Shown here in pieces: positions 40,510-49,993 of a stretch of 64,000 bases of DNA (its first letter is position 1; every line of letters starts with the position of its first letter). The notes beneath the pieces were generated by a model that was given only the letters and a program-made list of their open reading frames with translations, was not told the origin of the DNA and did no database searches. The DNA is taken from the NCBI RefSeq assembly GCF_000712075.1, contig NZ_JONW01000005.1, positions 377,001 through 441,000 of the forward strand, in the 5' to 3' direction. The stretch comes from Caulobacter sp. UNC358MFTsu5.1 (lineage in GTDB: Bacteria > Pseudomonadota > Alphaproteobacteria > Caulobacterales > Caulobacteraceae). The position numbers and the translations under genes are program-made.

Positions 40510-42018
40510 ATGGACCTCGACCCCGACGTTTGCTACCGCGCCATCCAGACCCGCGACGCCCGCTTCGACGGCCGGCTGTTCGTGGCCGTGAAGACGACGG
40601 GCATCTACTGCCGGCCGGTGTGCCCGGCCCGCACGCCGCTGCGCCGGAACGTCACCTTCCACGCCACCGCCGCCTCGGCCCAGGAGGCCGGCTACCGCGC
40701 CTGCCTGCGCTGCCGCCCGGAGACCTCGCCGCAGCTGGGGGCCTGGAACGGGGCGTCCAACACCGTCAGCCGCGCCCTGGCCCTGATCGAGGCCGGCGCC
40801 CTCGATGAGGGGGACGTCGAGACCCTGGCCGAGCGCGTCGGCGTCGGCGGCCGCCAGCTGCGGCGGCTGTTCCTGCAGCATCTGGGCGCCACGCCGGTCG
40901 GGGTAGCCCAGACCCGGCGGGTGCTGCTGGCCAAGCAGTTGATCCACGAGACCGACCTGCCGATGGGCGAGGTGGCCCTGGCCGCCGGCTTCGGCAGCGT
41001 GCGCCGCTTCAACGAGACCTTCCAGCAGCTGTACGACCGGCCGCCCGCCGCCCTGCGCCGGCGCAAGGTCCTCCCCTCTTCCCATGGGGCCGCTCCGCCC
41101 GGCGAAGCCATCTCCCTGACCCTGCGCTATCGCCCGCCCTACGACTGGGACGGCATGCTGGCCTTCCTGGCCATGCGCGCCATCCCCGGCGTCGAGGTGG
41201 TGCGGGACAACGTCTACCGCCGGACCATCGCCCTGGACGGCGCGGCCGGGACCCTCGCCGTGACGCCGATCGGCGGCGACCGTCTGAGCGTGGCGGTGCG
41301 CTTCCCCAAGCCCTCGGCCCTGCCCCGCATCCTGGCCCGGGTGCGCGGGGTTTTCGACCTGTCGGCCGACCCGGTCGGCATCGGCGAGGTGCTGTCGCGC
41401 GACCCGCGCCTGGCCCGGATGGTCGCCGCGCGCCCCGGCCTGCGGGTGCCCGGCGCCTGGGACGGGTTCGAGCTGGCCGTGCGCGCGATCCTGGGCCAGC
41501 AGATCACCGTGGTGCAGGCGCGCAAGCTGGCCGGCGAGCTGGTGGCCTCGCATGGCGAGGCGCTCTCGGACCCCTGGGCCGAGCCCGGCCTGACCCACGC
41601 CTTCCCGACGCCCCAGCACTTGGCCGCCGCCGACCTGTCGGGCCTGAAGATGCCCGGCGCGCGCATCCGCTGCCTGTCGAGCATGGCCGCCGCCGCCGTC
41701 GACGATCCGAACCTGCTGTCGCCGACCGCCGGCCTGGCCGAGATGGTCGCCCGCCTGCGCGCCCTGCCTGGCATCGGCGAATGGACGGCCCAGTACATCG
41801 CCATGCGCCAGCTGCGCGAACCCGACGCCTTCCCGGCCGCCGACGTCGCCCTGATGCGCGCCCTGGCGGACGCCGACGGCGTTCGTCCGACGGCGGACGA
41901 ACTCCTGGCCCAGGCCGAGGCCTGGCGCCCCTGGCGGGCCTATGCGGCCCTGCACCTGTGGGCGTCGCTGGCCGACGAAGGCGCGCCGCCGATCCGGAAG
42001 GTCAAGCGTGCGGCCTGA
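40510..42018 (+). CDS. alkA: AlkA-type DNA glycosylase fused to Ada-N and AraC domains
   Basis: 502 residues in four parts. The Ada zinc domain has Cys34, Cys38, Cys65 and Cys68 (GIYCRPVC, CLRCRPE). The AraC helix-turn-helix spans about 80-180 (ERVGVGGRQLRRLFLQHLGA). AlkA N-terminal domain (200-280) and HhH-GPD glycosylase domain (290-490) follow, with LPGIGEWTAQYIAM and the catalytic Asp445 in AFPAADVAL. It combines sensing, regulation and excision of 3-methyladenine-type lesions in one chain. ATG at 40510 gives the family-like MDLDPDVCYRA; 40498 is an alternative. The gene for O6-alkylguanine transferase overlaps its end. Confidence 0.94.
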   Translation: MDLDPDVCYRAIQTRDARFDGRLFVAVKTTGIYCRPVCPARTPLRRNVTFHATAASAQEAGYRACLRCRPETSPQLGAWNGASNTVSRALALIEAGALDEGDVETLAERVGVGGRQLRRLFLQHLGATPVGVAQTRRVLLAKQLIHETDLPMGEVALAAGFGSVRRFNETFQQLYDRPPAALRRRKVLPSSHGAAPPGEAISLTLRYRPPYDWDGMLAFLAMRAIPGVEVVRDNVYRRTIALDGAAGTLAVTPIGGDRLSVAVRFPKPSALPRILARVRGVFDLSADPVGIGEVLSRDPRLARMVAARPGLRVPGAWDGFELAVRAILGQQITVVQARKLAGELVASHGEALSDPWAEPGLTHAFPTPQHLAAADLSGLKMPGARIRCLSSMAAAAVDDPNLLSPTAGLAEMVARLRALPGIGEWTAQYIAMRQLREPDAFPAADVALMRALADADGVRPTADELLAQAEAWRPWRAYAALHLWASLADEGAPPIRKVKRAA

Positions 42019-42520
42019 GGTCCTGACACTGAGCGTGCTGTCCACCCCGATCGGCGAGATCGACGTGGTCGCCGACGCGGAAGGCCGCCTGCGGGTGCTG
42101 GAATTCCACGACCAGCCCGAGCGCCTGGCCAGGGCCCTGCGCCTGCACCACCGCGGCCAGACCGTGGAGACCGGCGCCGCGCCGGCGGCCGTGCGCGATG
42201 GCCTGGCCGCCTATTTCGCCGGCGAGCTGGAGGCGCTGCGGACCGTTCCCTGGACGATCGGCGGCACGGACTTCCAGCACCGGATGTGGCGCGCGCTGGT
42301 CGAGATCCCGCCCGGCGAGACGACGACCTATGCCGGCCTGGCCCAGCGGCTGGGCCGCCCCTCGGCGATGCGCGCGGTGGGCGCGGCCAACGGCGCCAAC
42401 CCGATCGCCGTCGTCGTGCCCTGCCACCGGGTGATCGGAACCGGCGGGTCCCTGACCGGCTACGGCGGCGGGGTGGAGCGCAAGCGGTGGCTGCTGGAAC
42501 ATGAAGGCGCCCGCGCCTAA
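42008..42520 (+). CDS. ogt: Methylated-DNA-protein cysteine methyltransferase
   Basis: 170-residue Ogt-like suicide transferase with acceptor Cys139 in VVPCHRVIG and the Asn/Arg region RMWRALVEIPPGETTTY. It removes O6-alkyl groups from guanine. The start is a GTG at 42008-42010, 11 bp inside alkA in another frame, supported by GGAAGG six bases upstream. Overlap with alkA implies coupled synthesis of the two repair enzymes. Any later start would cut the N-terminal strand LTLSVLSTPIGEIDVV. It is a second transferase besides the Ada-like gene at 13852. Confidence 0.93.
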   Translation: MRPEVLTLSVLSTPIGEIDVVADAEGRLRVLEFHDQPERLARALRLHHRGQTVETGAAPAAVRDGLAAYFAGELEALRTVPWTIGGTDFQHRMWRALVEIPPGETTTYAGLAQRLGRPSAMRAVGAANGANPIAVVVPCHRVIGTGGSLTGYGGGVERKRWLLEHEGARA

Positions 42521-42649
42521 TCCGCTCATCCCGGCGAATGCCGGCACCCAGATCCCATGGCCGTGTGGCTGACTGGAAGAACTCAGCGCTTTTGGCGTCG
42601 GCTCCAAAGCCATTCCATCTGGGTCCCGGCATTCGCCGGGATGAGCGGA
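42521..42649. repeat. MITE-like element, family C, copy 2
   Basis: 129 bp, opposite orientation to 27947-28074. The ends (TCCGCTCATCCCGGC and complement) are conserved while the interior differs at about one position in five. It starts directly after the ogt stop codon (the TAA at 42518-42520), so it also serves as the 3' end. Confidence 0.85.
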
Positions 42650-42715
42650 TTTCAAAGGTTCCCCCGCCTCTCACATCCCCTAAGATGGCCAGGTCCCGCG
42701 GAACCCCCAGGCCCC

Positions 42716-44479
42716 ATGCAGCTGTCCCTCCCGACCACCACCTCCGTCCGCTGGCTCAGCTGGCTGCGGCGGCGGATCCGGTCCAGCGAGCTGTGGCTGA
42801 TCGCGGTGGCCATCCTGATCGGGGCGGGCGCCGGGGCCCTGGCCGTGCTGCAGGCCAAGCTGGCCCACGGCCTGCAGGTGATGCTGTTCGCCATCGACAT
42901 GGACGAGCGGCTCAGCGCCCAGAGCGTGATCGCCCCGTGGCGACTGTGGGCCATCCCGATCGGCGGCCTGGCGCTGGGCGCGGCCACCTGGGCCTGGCTG
43001 AAATACCGCCCCAAGCCCGCCGTCGACCCGGTCGAGGCCAACGCCCTGCACGGCGGCCACCTGTCGGTCCGCGACAGCACCTTCATCTGCGGCCAGACCC
43101 TGCTGTCGAACGGGGTCGGGGCCTCGGTCGGGCTGGAGGCCGCCTACGCCCAGGCCGGCGCCGCCATCGCCTCGTTCGTCGGCCAACGGCTGAACCTGCG
43201 GCGGGCCGACATGCGCACCCTGGTCGGCGCGGGCGCGGGCGCGGCCATCGCCGCCGCCTTCGGCGCGCCGCTGACGGGGGCCTTCTACGCGTTCGAGATC
43301 GTCATCGGCGCCTACACCGTCGCCAACCTGGCGCCCGTGGCCGCCGCCGCCCTGGCCGCGGTGCTGGTGGCCGGGCGCATGGGCGGCCTGCCCTATCTGC
43401 TGAAGACCTCGACCCCGGCCGTGCAGTCGTGGTTCGACTACGGCCTCTACGCCCTGCTGGGCGTGGTCTGCGCCTTCGCCGGCATCGCCCTGATGCGGCT
43501 GGTGGCCTCGGCCGAGGGCCTGGTCGGCAAGACCAAGCTGCCCAAGACCTTCCGCCCGATGGTCGGGGGCCTGGCCCTGGCGGCCATGGCGATGATCACC
43601 CCCCAGACCCTGTCGGCCGGCCACGGGGCGGTGCACGTCAACCTGACCGCCGACCTGGGGCTGAAGATGCTGGTGATCCTGCTCTTCATGAAGGCCCTGG
43701 CCAGCGTGGTGTCGCTGAGCTTCGGCTTCCGGGGCGGCCTGTTCTTCGCCTCGCTGTTCCTGGGCGTGCTGGTGGGCCAGATCTTCGCGGCCCTGACCGT
43801 CTTCGTGCCCTGGCTGCCGTCGCTGGATCCGACGGTGGCGGCCCTGGTTGGCCTGGGCGCGTTCGGGGTGGCCGTGGTCGGCGGCCCCTTCACCATGTCG
43901 TTCCTGGTGCTGGAGGCGACCGGCGACTTCACCGTGGCCGCCGCGGCCCTGGTGGCCTCGCTGATCGCCAGCGCCATCGTGCGCGAGACGTTCGGCTACT
44001 CGTTCTCGACCTGGCGGCTGCACCTGCGCGGCGAGACCATCCGCAGCGCCCACGACGTCAGCTGGATGCGCCCCCTGACCGCCGGCCGGATGATGCGCAA
44101 GGACGCCAAGACCATCCCCGCCGAGGCCACCCTGGCCGAGTTCCGCCGCCGCTATCCGCTGGGCTCGACCAAGCGGGTGGTGGCCCTGGACGCCACGGGC
44201 CGCTACGCCGGCATCGTCCGCACCGCCCTGGCCTACGCCCATCCCGACGAGAGCGAGGAGGCCGTCGCGTCCCTCGCCCAGTACGGCGACACCGCCCTGA
44301 CGGCCGACCAGTCGATCAAGGAAGTCATGCGCGCCTTCGACCACACCCAGGCCGACGAACTGGCGGTGATCGACGGCAATCGCGAGGTGATCGGGATCCT
44401 GTCGGAAGCCTATGCGACGCGGCGGTACGCCGAGGAACTGGACAAGGCGCGGCGGGAGCTGACGGGGGAAGTCTCCTAA
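42716..44479 (+). CDS. ClC-family chloride channel with CBS domains
   Basis: 587 residues. About ten to twelve hydrophobic helices form the ClC core (residues 25-430), followed by a cytoplasmic CBS-pair region (about 455-575, AGRMMRKDAKTIPAEATLAE... ADELAVIDGNREVIG). The selectivity and gating helices are recognisable: SNGVGASVGLEAAYAQ corresponds to the GxEGP segment and keeps the gating glutamate although GP is replaced, and AAAFGAPLTGAFYAFE, GGLFFASLF and VVGGPFTMSF follow. Whether it is a channel or a Cl-/H+ exchanger cannot be told. ATG at 42716; upstream codons belong to repeat C. Confidence 0.9.
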   Translation: MQLSLPTTTSVRWLSWLRRRIRSSELWLIAVAILIGAGAGALAVLQAKLAHGLQVMLFAIDMDERLSAQSVIAPWRLWAIPIGGLALGAATWAWLKYRPKPAVDPVEANALHGGHLSVRDSTFICGQTLLSNGVGASVGLEAAYAQAGAAIASFVGQRLNLRRADMRTLVGAGAGAAIAAAFGAPLTGAFYAFEIVIGAYTVANLAPVAAAALAAVLVAGRMGGLPYLLKTSTPAVQSWFDYGLYALLGVVCAFAGIALMRLVASAEGLVGKTKLPKTFRPMVGGLALAAMAMITPQTLSAGHGAVHVNLTADLGLKMLVILLFMKALASVVSLSFGFRGGLFFASLFLGVLVGQIFAALTVFVPWLPSLDPTVAALVGLGAFGVAVVGGPFTMSFLVLEATGDFTVAAAALVASLIASAIVRETFGYSFSTWRLHLRGETIRSAHDVSWMRPLTAGRMMRKDAKTIPAEATLAEFRRRYPLGSTKRVVALDATGRYAGIVRTALAYAHPDESEEAVASLAQYGDTALTADQSIKEVMRAFDHTQADELAVIDGNREVIGILSEAYATRRYAEELDKARRELTGEVS

Positions 44480-44481
44480 AA

Positions 44482-44638
44482 CCTTCTCCCAGAGGGAGAA
44501 GGAGGGGCCCGCGCCGAAGTCGTGGGAGGATGAGGGGTTACACCCTCGACCGGCGTGCCGGCCCGCCGTCAACCGTTCCTACCCCCTCACCCTCCCGCCG
44601 CTACGCGGCGGGCCCCTCCCTCTCCCTATGGAAGAGGG
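44482..44638. repeat. Palindromic intergenic element, family F
   Basis: Element with CCTTCTCCC-AGA-GGGAGAAGG at the left end and GGGGCCCGC (44504-44512) matched by GCGGGCCCC (44608-44616). It ends inside the convergent metallohydrolase gene, whose stop codon at 44626-44628 lies in the right arm. Long imperfect hairpin between two convergent genes. Confidence 0.7.
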
Positions 44639-46089
44639 ATCAAATAAATCGGATTCCCGATCAGCAGCAGCCGCCCCTGCGCATCCCGCAGGTTCAGCCG
44701 CACCCACGACGCCTTGTCGCCCATCTTCACGGTGAAGGCCCCGTTCGCCCCCACCGCCACCGGCAGCTTGGCCCCGTCGCGGATCACCTCGACGCCCGCC
44801 ATCTCGCCGCCGGTCACGGACACCGTGAACGCCACCGCCTCGCCCTTGCGCGCGGTCAGCACGCCGCCCATCGCGGCCGCGCCCGCCTTGGACCTGGCCG
44901 AGAAGTCCAGTATCCGGTCCCGGGTCCCGTCGAGATCGATGAACACCCGGCCCGCGCGCACGCCCGCCAGAATCCCTGCCGTCGACAGCTCTTCAGCATG
45001 GACCACCGTGGTCGGCCGGCCCACGGACCCGGGCGTGTCGGGCGTCAGGCCGGCGTCGTGGTTGTCGCTGCCGCCGACGGCGGTGATGCGGTGGCCGGCG
45101 TTCAGCTGGGCCTCCCAGAACGGAACCCCGAACAGCGGACCTTCGACGCCGCCCTGGGCGCGCTGGGAGCCGCCGTTGGCGACCTCGATCGACTGCACCT
45201 GGTCATAGTCCGTGTCCGGAACGGTCCAGCCGCAGCCCATGCACTGCTCGCCCGAGGGCGAGCTCGGGTGGTTGATCGAGAACACCCCGCCGGCCGCCGC
45301 CACCGCGTCCTGCAGGGCCTTGATCGTCGGCACGCTGGGGTCGCCCAGCCGGAAGTCGATGAAGGCCGTCGGGCCGAAGACGTTGGCGTGGCCCTGGAAG
45401 GTGGTGACCTCGCGGCCAGGGATCAGCAGCAGCTGGTCAAAGGCCGGCTGCAGCTCGGCCATGGCCTCGTAGTGGCTGGTGGTGTTGTGGTCGGTGATGG
45501 CGATGAAATCCAGGCCCCGGGCCTTGGCGGCCTCGACGGTGCGGTAGACCGGGCACGGGGCCCGGACGCCCGACTGCGCCAGGCAGGAGCCGTCGCTGTG
45601 GGCGGTGTGCATGTGCAGGTCACCGCGATACCAGCCGGGCGCGGCCTTCAGCGGCCCGGGCGCGAAGTTGGTCACGCCGGGTCGGCGCTCGAAGGTGATC
45701 CTGGCCTCGTAGGCGGCGCTGGAGTTCGGCCGGGCGTTGGGCACGCCCAGCAGCAGGGTCCAGCGGCCGGCCGGCAGCGGACCGGGCAGGTAGCTGGGGG
45801 TGGCGTCCTCGGCCGAGACCGTGAAGCGCTTCTTGTTGCCGCCGCTCCAGCCGCGGAACCGCACAGGATCCAGCAGGCCCAGGTCGACGACGGTCTTCTG
45901 ATCGCGGGCGTAGTCGACCTCGACGGTCAGGCGGATGACGCCTTCCGGTACGTCGAAGGTCACCGGCTTGTAGGTCTGGTGGTCGGCGCCCAGCACCTGG
46001 CCGGTCAGGACCAGGTCGGGCTTGCCCGCGTCGGCGGCCCAGGCGGGCGAGGCCAGGAAGAGGAAGATCAGCGCCAGCCAACGGACCAT
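44626..46089 (-). CDS. Secreted CehA/McbA-type PHP metallohydrolase
   Basis: 487 residues with signal peptide (cleavage near AWA-AD). A beta-rich N-terminal part (25-145) precedes a PHP-type domain with metal motifs GDLHMHTAHSDG, FIAITDHNTTS, FSINHPSS and VGGSDNHDAG, in the order seen in the CehA/McbA family. A C-terminal beta domain follows. Named members hydrolyse carbamates or related esters; phosphoester cleavage is also known in PHP proteins, so the true substrate is open. It lies downstream of the TonB receptor on the same strand behind a terminator. The receptor may import its product. The ATG at 46089 follows GGGAG. Confidence 0.88.
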   Translation of the reverse strand: MVRWLALIFLFLASPAWAADAGKPDLVLTGQVLGADHQTYKPVTFDVPEGVIRLTVEVDYARDQKTVVDLGLLDPVRFRGWSGGNKKRFTVSAEDATPSYLPGPLPAGRWTLLLGVPNARPNSSAAYEARITFERRPGVTNFAPGPLKAAPGWYRGDLHMHTAHSDGSCLAQSGVRAPCPVYRTVEAAKARGLDFIAITDHNTTSHYEAMAELQPAFDQLLLIPGREVTTFQGHANVFGPTAFIDFRLGDPSVPTIKALQDAVAAAGGVFSINHPSSPSGEQCMGCGWTVPDTDYDQVQSIEVANGGSQRAQGGVEGPLFGVPFWEAQLNAGHRITAVGGSDNHDAGLTPDTPGSVGRPTTVVHAEELSTAGILAGVRAGRVFIDLDGTRDRILDFSARSKAGAAAMGGVLTARKGEAVAFTVSVTGGEMAGVEVIRDGAKLPVAVGANGAFTVKMGDKASWVRLNLRDAQGRLLLIGNPIYLIPLP

Positions 46090-46101
46090 GTTCGGCTCCC
46101 T

Positions 46102-46135
46102 AAAAAGGCGGGCGACCGGTCGAAACCGGCCGCCC
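46102..46135 (-). terminator. Terminator between TonB receptor and metallohydrolase
   Basis: On the minus strand, GGGCGGCCGGT and ACCGGTCGCCC pair around TTCG (one G-T pair) and are followed by GCC and TTTTT. It lies 28 bp after the receptor stop, 13 bp before the metallohydrolase start. Confidence 0.85.
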
Positions 46136-46162
46136 AGTCGCGGGGAATGCGGGGAAGAAGGA

Positions 46163-48967
46163 CTAGAACCGGTACATCAGCGCCGCGCGGAACGAGCGGC
46201 CGAACTCCGGACGGCCGATGCCGTACAGGGCCCCGGCCTCGCCGCTGATGATCTGGCCGGCGCGGGGATTGCCCTCGGTCAGGCCCAGTTCGTTGGTGAG
46301 GTTGTTGCCGTAAGCGTAGACCGTCAGGGCGTCGGTGATGTTGTAGCGGACCGTGGCGCCCAGCAGGGTGTAGGCCGGCAGCTTCGAGGTGTTGGCGGCG
46401 TCGGAATAACGATCGCCGTAGCGCTCGACGGTGGCCTGCAGGCGCAGCTTGCTGTCCAGCAGGTTCAGGCCCGGCGTCACCCGGAACGAAGTCTTGGGCA
46501 CGCGGATCAGCTGGTTGCCGGTGAAGTCGCGGGTGCGGCTGGCCGTCGTGGCCGGCGGCTTGACCTGGCAGGTCGGGTCCGAGGCCGCGACGGTGCAGCT
46601 TTCCTCGAACTTGTAGTCGCCGAACTCGGGGTTCTGGATCGTGGCGCTGACGTTCAGGTCGAACCACGAGACCGGGCGCACCGTGCCTTCCAGCTCCAGG
46701 CCCAGCGTCTTGGTGTCGGTCATGCTGGTCTGGTTGACGTAGGCGCCGGTGGTCGGATTGAACACCAGGCTGCCGAAGCCGAGGTTGTCGTAGGTGGTCT
46801 GGAAGGCCGTGGCGTAGAGCTCGATCTTCGGAGTCACCCATTTGAAGCCCAGCTCCGACAGGTCCATCGTCTGGACCATGCCCGTCGAGTTGGTGGCGTT
46901 GGTGATGTAGTCGCCCAGAGACGGCAGGCGGAAGGCCGAGGTGTAGCGGGCGAACATGCCCATATCGCCGGTGAACTTGTAGTCGACGCCCAGGGTCCAG
47001 CCGGCGTGGTCGAACTTGCGGTCCAGGCGGTCATAGACGCCCGTGCCGGCCAGCACCGTGTCGTCGGCCGGGGTGGGGGACTGGCCGAGATTGATTGTGG
47101 TCGAGCGCTCGCTGCGGCCCTCGAACTCGATCTTCTCCCAGCGCACGCCGGCGTCGACGCGCAGCTTGGGCGTGATGCTCCACTCGTCGGTCAGGTAGAG
47201 GGCCACGGTGTTGGACTTGCCGTCGCCGTTGGCGAACTCGGCGCCGTAGCGGCTGATGCCGTTCTCGGTCAGGCTGGACAGCACCTTGCCCGTGGCGTCG
47301 ACGGCCACCAGGTCCAGGCGGCGGGCATTGCTCCGCACGTCCAGCAGGGCGTTGGCCGAGTAGCGGTTGAAGGCCTCCTCGACGTGGGCGGTGTAGACGC
47401 CGAACGCCACGTCATGGCTCTGCTCGCCGAACTCGAACTTGTGCAGGAAGCGGGCGTCGTTGATCAGTTCGTCCAGCGGCACCGAGACGTAGCGGAGCGA
47501 ACCGTCCAGCACGAGGCCGTTGCCGTTCTGGCCGGCGCCGGCGGTGTTGAACACCTCGCCGCTGGTCGTGTAGCGCAGCTGCACATCGGTGGCGCCGGGC
47601 GTGGCGGCCAGCAGGGCGGCGCGGTACTGGGCGATGCGGGCGCTGCCCAGCACCGGGGTGTTGGGGAACAGGCCGATGCGCTTGGACTCCGAGGTGCGGT
47701 AGCGCAGCGTGTCCTGGAAATGCCAGCCGTCGAACGGCTCGTACTTGAACACCGCCGTGGCCTGGGTCAGCTCGACCTCGGTGCCGCGCGTCAGGTCCCA
47801 GTTGAACGGGCCGGTCGGGCCGCGCAGGGTCAGGTGGGCGGTCTCCGGCCCGGCCAGGGTGCCGGTCAGCGGGTCGAAGCCGGGGGCGGCGCTGGGCTCG
47901 CCGGCGGCGTTGAACTTCAGCGGCACGCCCGCGAACAGGATGACGTTGTCGTCCAGGTGTTTCAGGTTGAACTCGATGCTGCCGCGCTCGAAGTCGCGCC
48001 CGGCCTCGATCCGCCACTGATAGCCCTTGTTGGCGTCGAAGCCCGGGTCGCGGATGCCGTCTTCCTCGCGCCAGAAGCCGCCGATCGAAGCGTGCCAGCC
48101 GGCCGCCAGCGGGCCGCCGTAGAACAGGTCGACGCGCTTGGTGCCGTAGTCGCTGATCTGGACCTTGGCGATGCCTTCCGGCGTGTCGCCGCCCTTGCGG
48201 GTGATGAAGTTGACCGTGCCGCCGGGGGCGTAGGAGGCGAAGATCGACGAGGGGCCGCCGCGCACCACCTCGATGCGGTCGATGGTCTCGTCCAGGCGGA
48301 ACGACTGGTCGGCGTTCAGATAGCCCAGGCCGCCGTCGTGCTGGATCGGCGCGCCGTCCTCCTGCAGGGCGATGGCCGAATAGCCTTCCTGCGGGATGCC
48401 GCGGGCGCGGATGTTGGCGCTGGCCTCGCCGCCCGAGGCCTCGACCCAGAAGCCGGGCACGGCCTTCAGCGCGTCGGCCACGCCCATCGGGGCGCGCATC
48501 CGCAGCGCCTCCTCGTTCATGGTGGTGACGGCGTAGCTGGTCTCCAGCCGGGTGCGGGCGTCCGAGCCGGCGCGCGAGGTGACGATGATCTCGGCGACGG
48601 TGTCAGCGGCCGCCGAGCCGGCGGCCAAAGGGGCCGAACCCTTTTCGCGCAGGGTGATGACCTGGGCGTTGGCCGAGGCGATCTCCAGCTCGCCGCCGTC
48701 GATCAGCCGGCGCAGGGCCTCCTCGCGGCCGTAGGCGCCCTTCAGCCCGGCGGTGCGGTGGCGGGCGGCGACGTCGTAGGGGAACATCAGCTGCACGCCG
48801 GCCTGGCGCGAGAAGGCGTTCAGGGCGGTGGCGGTGTCGCCGGCCGGGATGTCGAAGGTCACCCGCGCGGCCGCTTGGGCCACGGCCTTCACCGGGACGA
48901 CGGAAACCAGCGCCGTGGTGGCCAGCAACGCGCATGCGCCCAGGCGCAGACCCAAGGTCTTGATCAT
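46163..48967 (-). CDS. TonB-dependent receptor with STN signalling domain
   Basis: 934-residue outer-membrane receptor. Signal peptide, then an STN (secretin/TonB N-terminal) domain at about 35-105 (FDIPAGDTATALNAFSRQAG). The plug (130-270) has SYAVTTMNEEALRM and RIEVVRGGPSSIF, and the C-terminal barrel ends in RAALMYRF. The STN domain is the hallmark of receptors that signal through a FecR-like anti-sigma factor. Its genes lie just upstream. Ligand unknown: the plug and barrel are not diagnostic, but a ferrisiderophore or haem is common for this type. ATG at 48967. Confidence 0.93.
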   Translation of the reverse strand: MIKTLGLRLGACALLATTALVSVVPVKAVAQAAARVTFDIPAGDTATALNAFSRQAGVQLMFPYDVAARHRTAGLKGAYGREEALRRLIDGGELEIASANAQVITLREKGSAPLAAGSAAADTVAEIIVTSRAGSDARTRLETSYAVTTMNEEALRMRAPMGVADALKAVPGFWVEASGGEASANIRARGIPQEGYSAIALQEDGAPIQHDGGLGYLNADQSFRLDETIDRIEVVRGGPSSIFASYAPGGTVNFITRKGGDTPEGIAKVQISDYGTKRVDLFYGGPLAAGWHASIGGFWREEDGIRDPGFDANKGYQWRIEAGRDFERGSIEFNLKHLDDNVILFAGVPLKFNAAGEPSAAPGFDPLTGTLAGPETAHLTLRGPTGPFNWDLTRGTEVELTQATAVFKYEPFDGWHFQDTLRYRTSESKRIGLFPNTPVLGSARIAQYRAALLAATPGATDVQLRYTTSGEVFNTAGAGQNGNGLVLDGSLRYVSVPLDELINDARFLHKFEFGEQSHDVAFGVYTAHVEEAFNRYSANALLDVRSNARRLDLVAVDATGKVLSSLTENGISRYGAEFANGDGKSNTVALYLTDEWSITPKLRVDAGVRWEKIEFEGRSERSTTINLGQSPTPADDTVLAGTGVYDRLDRKFDHAGWTLGVDYKFTGDMGMFARYTSAFRLPSLGDYITNATNSTGMVQTMDLSELGFKWVTPKIELYATAFQTTYDNLGFGSLVFNPTTGAYVNQTSMTDTKTLGLELEGTVRPVSWFDLNVSATIQNPEFGDYKFEESCTVAASDPTCQVKPPATTASRTRDFTGNQLIRVPKTSFRVTPGLNLLDSKLRLQATVERYGDRYSDAANTSKLPAYTLLGATVRYNITDALTVYAYGNNLTNELGLTEGNPRAGQIISGEAGALYGIGRPEFGRSFRAALMYRF

Positions 48968-49042
48968 AGGAGAGCCCCCTGTTGTCGTTGATCGCCGTGA
49001 TCGGCGTCTCGAACGGCAAGACGGGGGAGCGGGGCAAAACCC

Positions 49043-49993
49043 CTATCGAGATTTAAGAAGAATTCGCGACGGCCCGTCCTCGACGATCCGTACACCGAAG
49101 GTCATGCGCAGGGCGTCCAGGAAGCTGTCGGGATCGCCGGTCAGGAAGCGGCCGCCCAGGCGCAGGGACCCGGCCTTGTCGTCGGCGATCACCAGCTTGC
49201 GGGTCAGGTAGCGATTGTACTCCTCGACCGCGACCGACAGGGGCTGGCCCTCGAAGACGATCTCGCCGCGCCGCCAGGCCTGGACGCTCTGGACCTCGTC
49301 CTCGGGCGTGGCGACAACCGCGACGCCGTGCGGCGTGACCTCCAGGGCCTGGCGGGCGTCGGCGGGCCCGACCACCTGGGCCCGGGCCGCGCCCGAGGCG
49401 GTCTCGACCGCCGCCTGGCCGGCCAGCACGATCAGGTCCAGCCCCGCCGGGCGCAGGCGGGCGTTGAACTGGCCGGCGGCCAGACGCGCCAGGCCTTGAG
49501 ACGTGAATAGCTCGAACGGCCGCAACTGGTCGTGGGCGATCATCAGCGCCGCCTCGCCGCGCGACAGCCACAGCCGCCGCCGCTTGCGGTCGAACCGCCA
49601 GAAGACCTCCGTGTCGGTGTTCAGCTCGACCGAGCTGCCGTCGGGCAGGGCCAGGGTGCGGCGCTCGCCCACCCCGGTGGTCACGCGGTCGCGCAGCAGG
49701 ACGTCGCGCTCCAGATAGGCCGCGCCCGCCAGGCCGGCCGCCAGGGCCGCCCCGCCGCCGGTCAGCCAGGCGCGCCGGCTGGGCCGCGGCGTCGCCTCGT
49801 CCTCGGCCTCGCGCAGGGCGTCCAGGCGGCTCCAGGCCGTGGCCACCTCGGCGAAGGCGGCGGCGCGGCGCGGATCGGCCTCGCGCCAGGCGTCCAGGTC
49901 CTGTTCGGAAGCACGGCCGGCGTCGAGGCGCGCCAGCCACAGCGAGGCCTCGGCGATCAGCGCGTCTCTGTCTTGATCGCCCGGTTTGCCCAT
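49043..49993 (-). CDS. FecR-family anti-sigma regulator
   Basis: 316 residues. A DUF4880-like cytoplasmic N-terminus (ASLWLARLDAGRASEQDLDA, FAEVATAWSRLD), one transmembrane helix at about 75-93 (WLTGGGAALAAGLAGAAYL) and a periplasmic FecR domain (VGERRTLALPDGSSVELNTD, ... GGRFLTGDP). It should hold the ECF sigma factor until the receptor signals. Its ATG at 49993 lies inside the sigma gene (37-bp overlap), so the pair is translationally coupled. 75 bp then separate it from the receptor gene. Confidence 0.93.
   Translation of the reverse strand: MGKPGDQDRDALIAEASLWLARLDAGRASEQDLDAWREADPRRAAAFAEVATAWSRLDALREAEDEATPRPSRRAWLTGGGAALAAGLAGAAYLERDVLLRDRVTTGVGERRTLALPDGSSVELNTDTEVFWRFDRKRRRLWLSRGEAALMIAHDQLRPFELFTSQGLARLAAGQFNARLRPAGLDLIVLAGQAAVETASGAARAQVVGPADARQALEVTPHGVAVVATPEDEVQSVQAWRRGEIVFEGQPLSVAVEEYNRYLTRKLVIADDKAGSLRLGGRFLTGDPDSFLDALRMTFGVRIVEDGPSRILLKSR

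Noticed and set aside
40501..42018. Possibility that the AlkA-type gene is a regulatory Ada protein
   Set aside because: The C-terminal half has HhH-GPD residues and no PCHRV alkyltransferase motif; that motif is in the separate overlapping ogt gene.
44487..44640. Possible CRISPR-like repetition at the GC-rich palindromic gaps
   Set aside because: The repeats are single palindromes scattered through the window, with no regular spacer arrangement and no cas genes.
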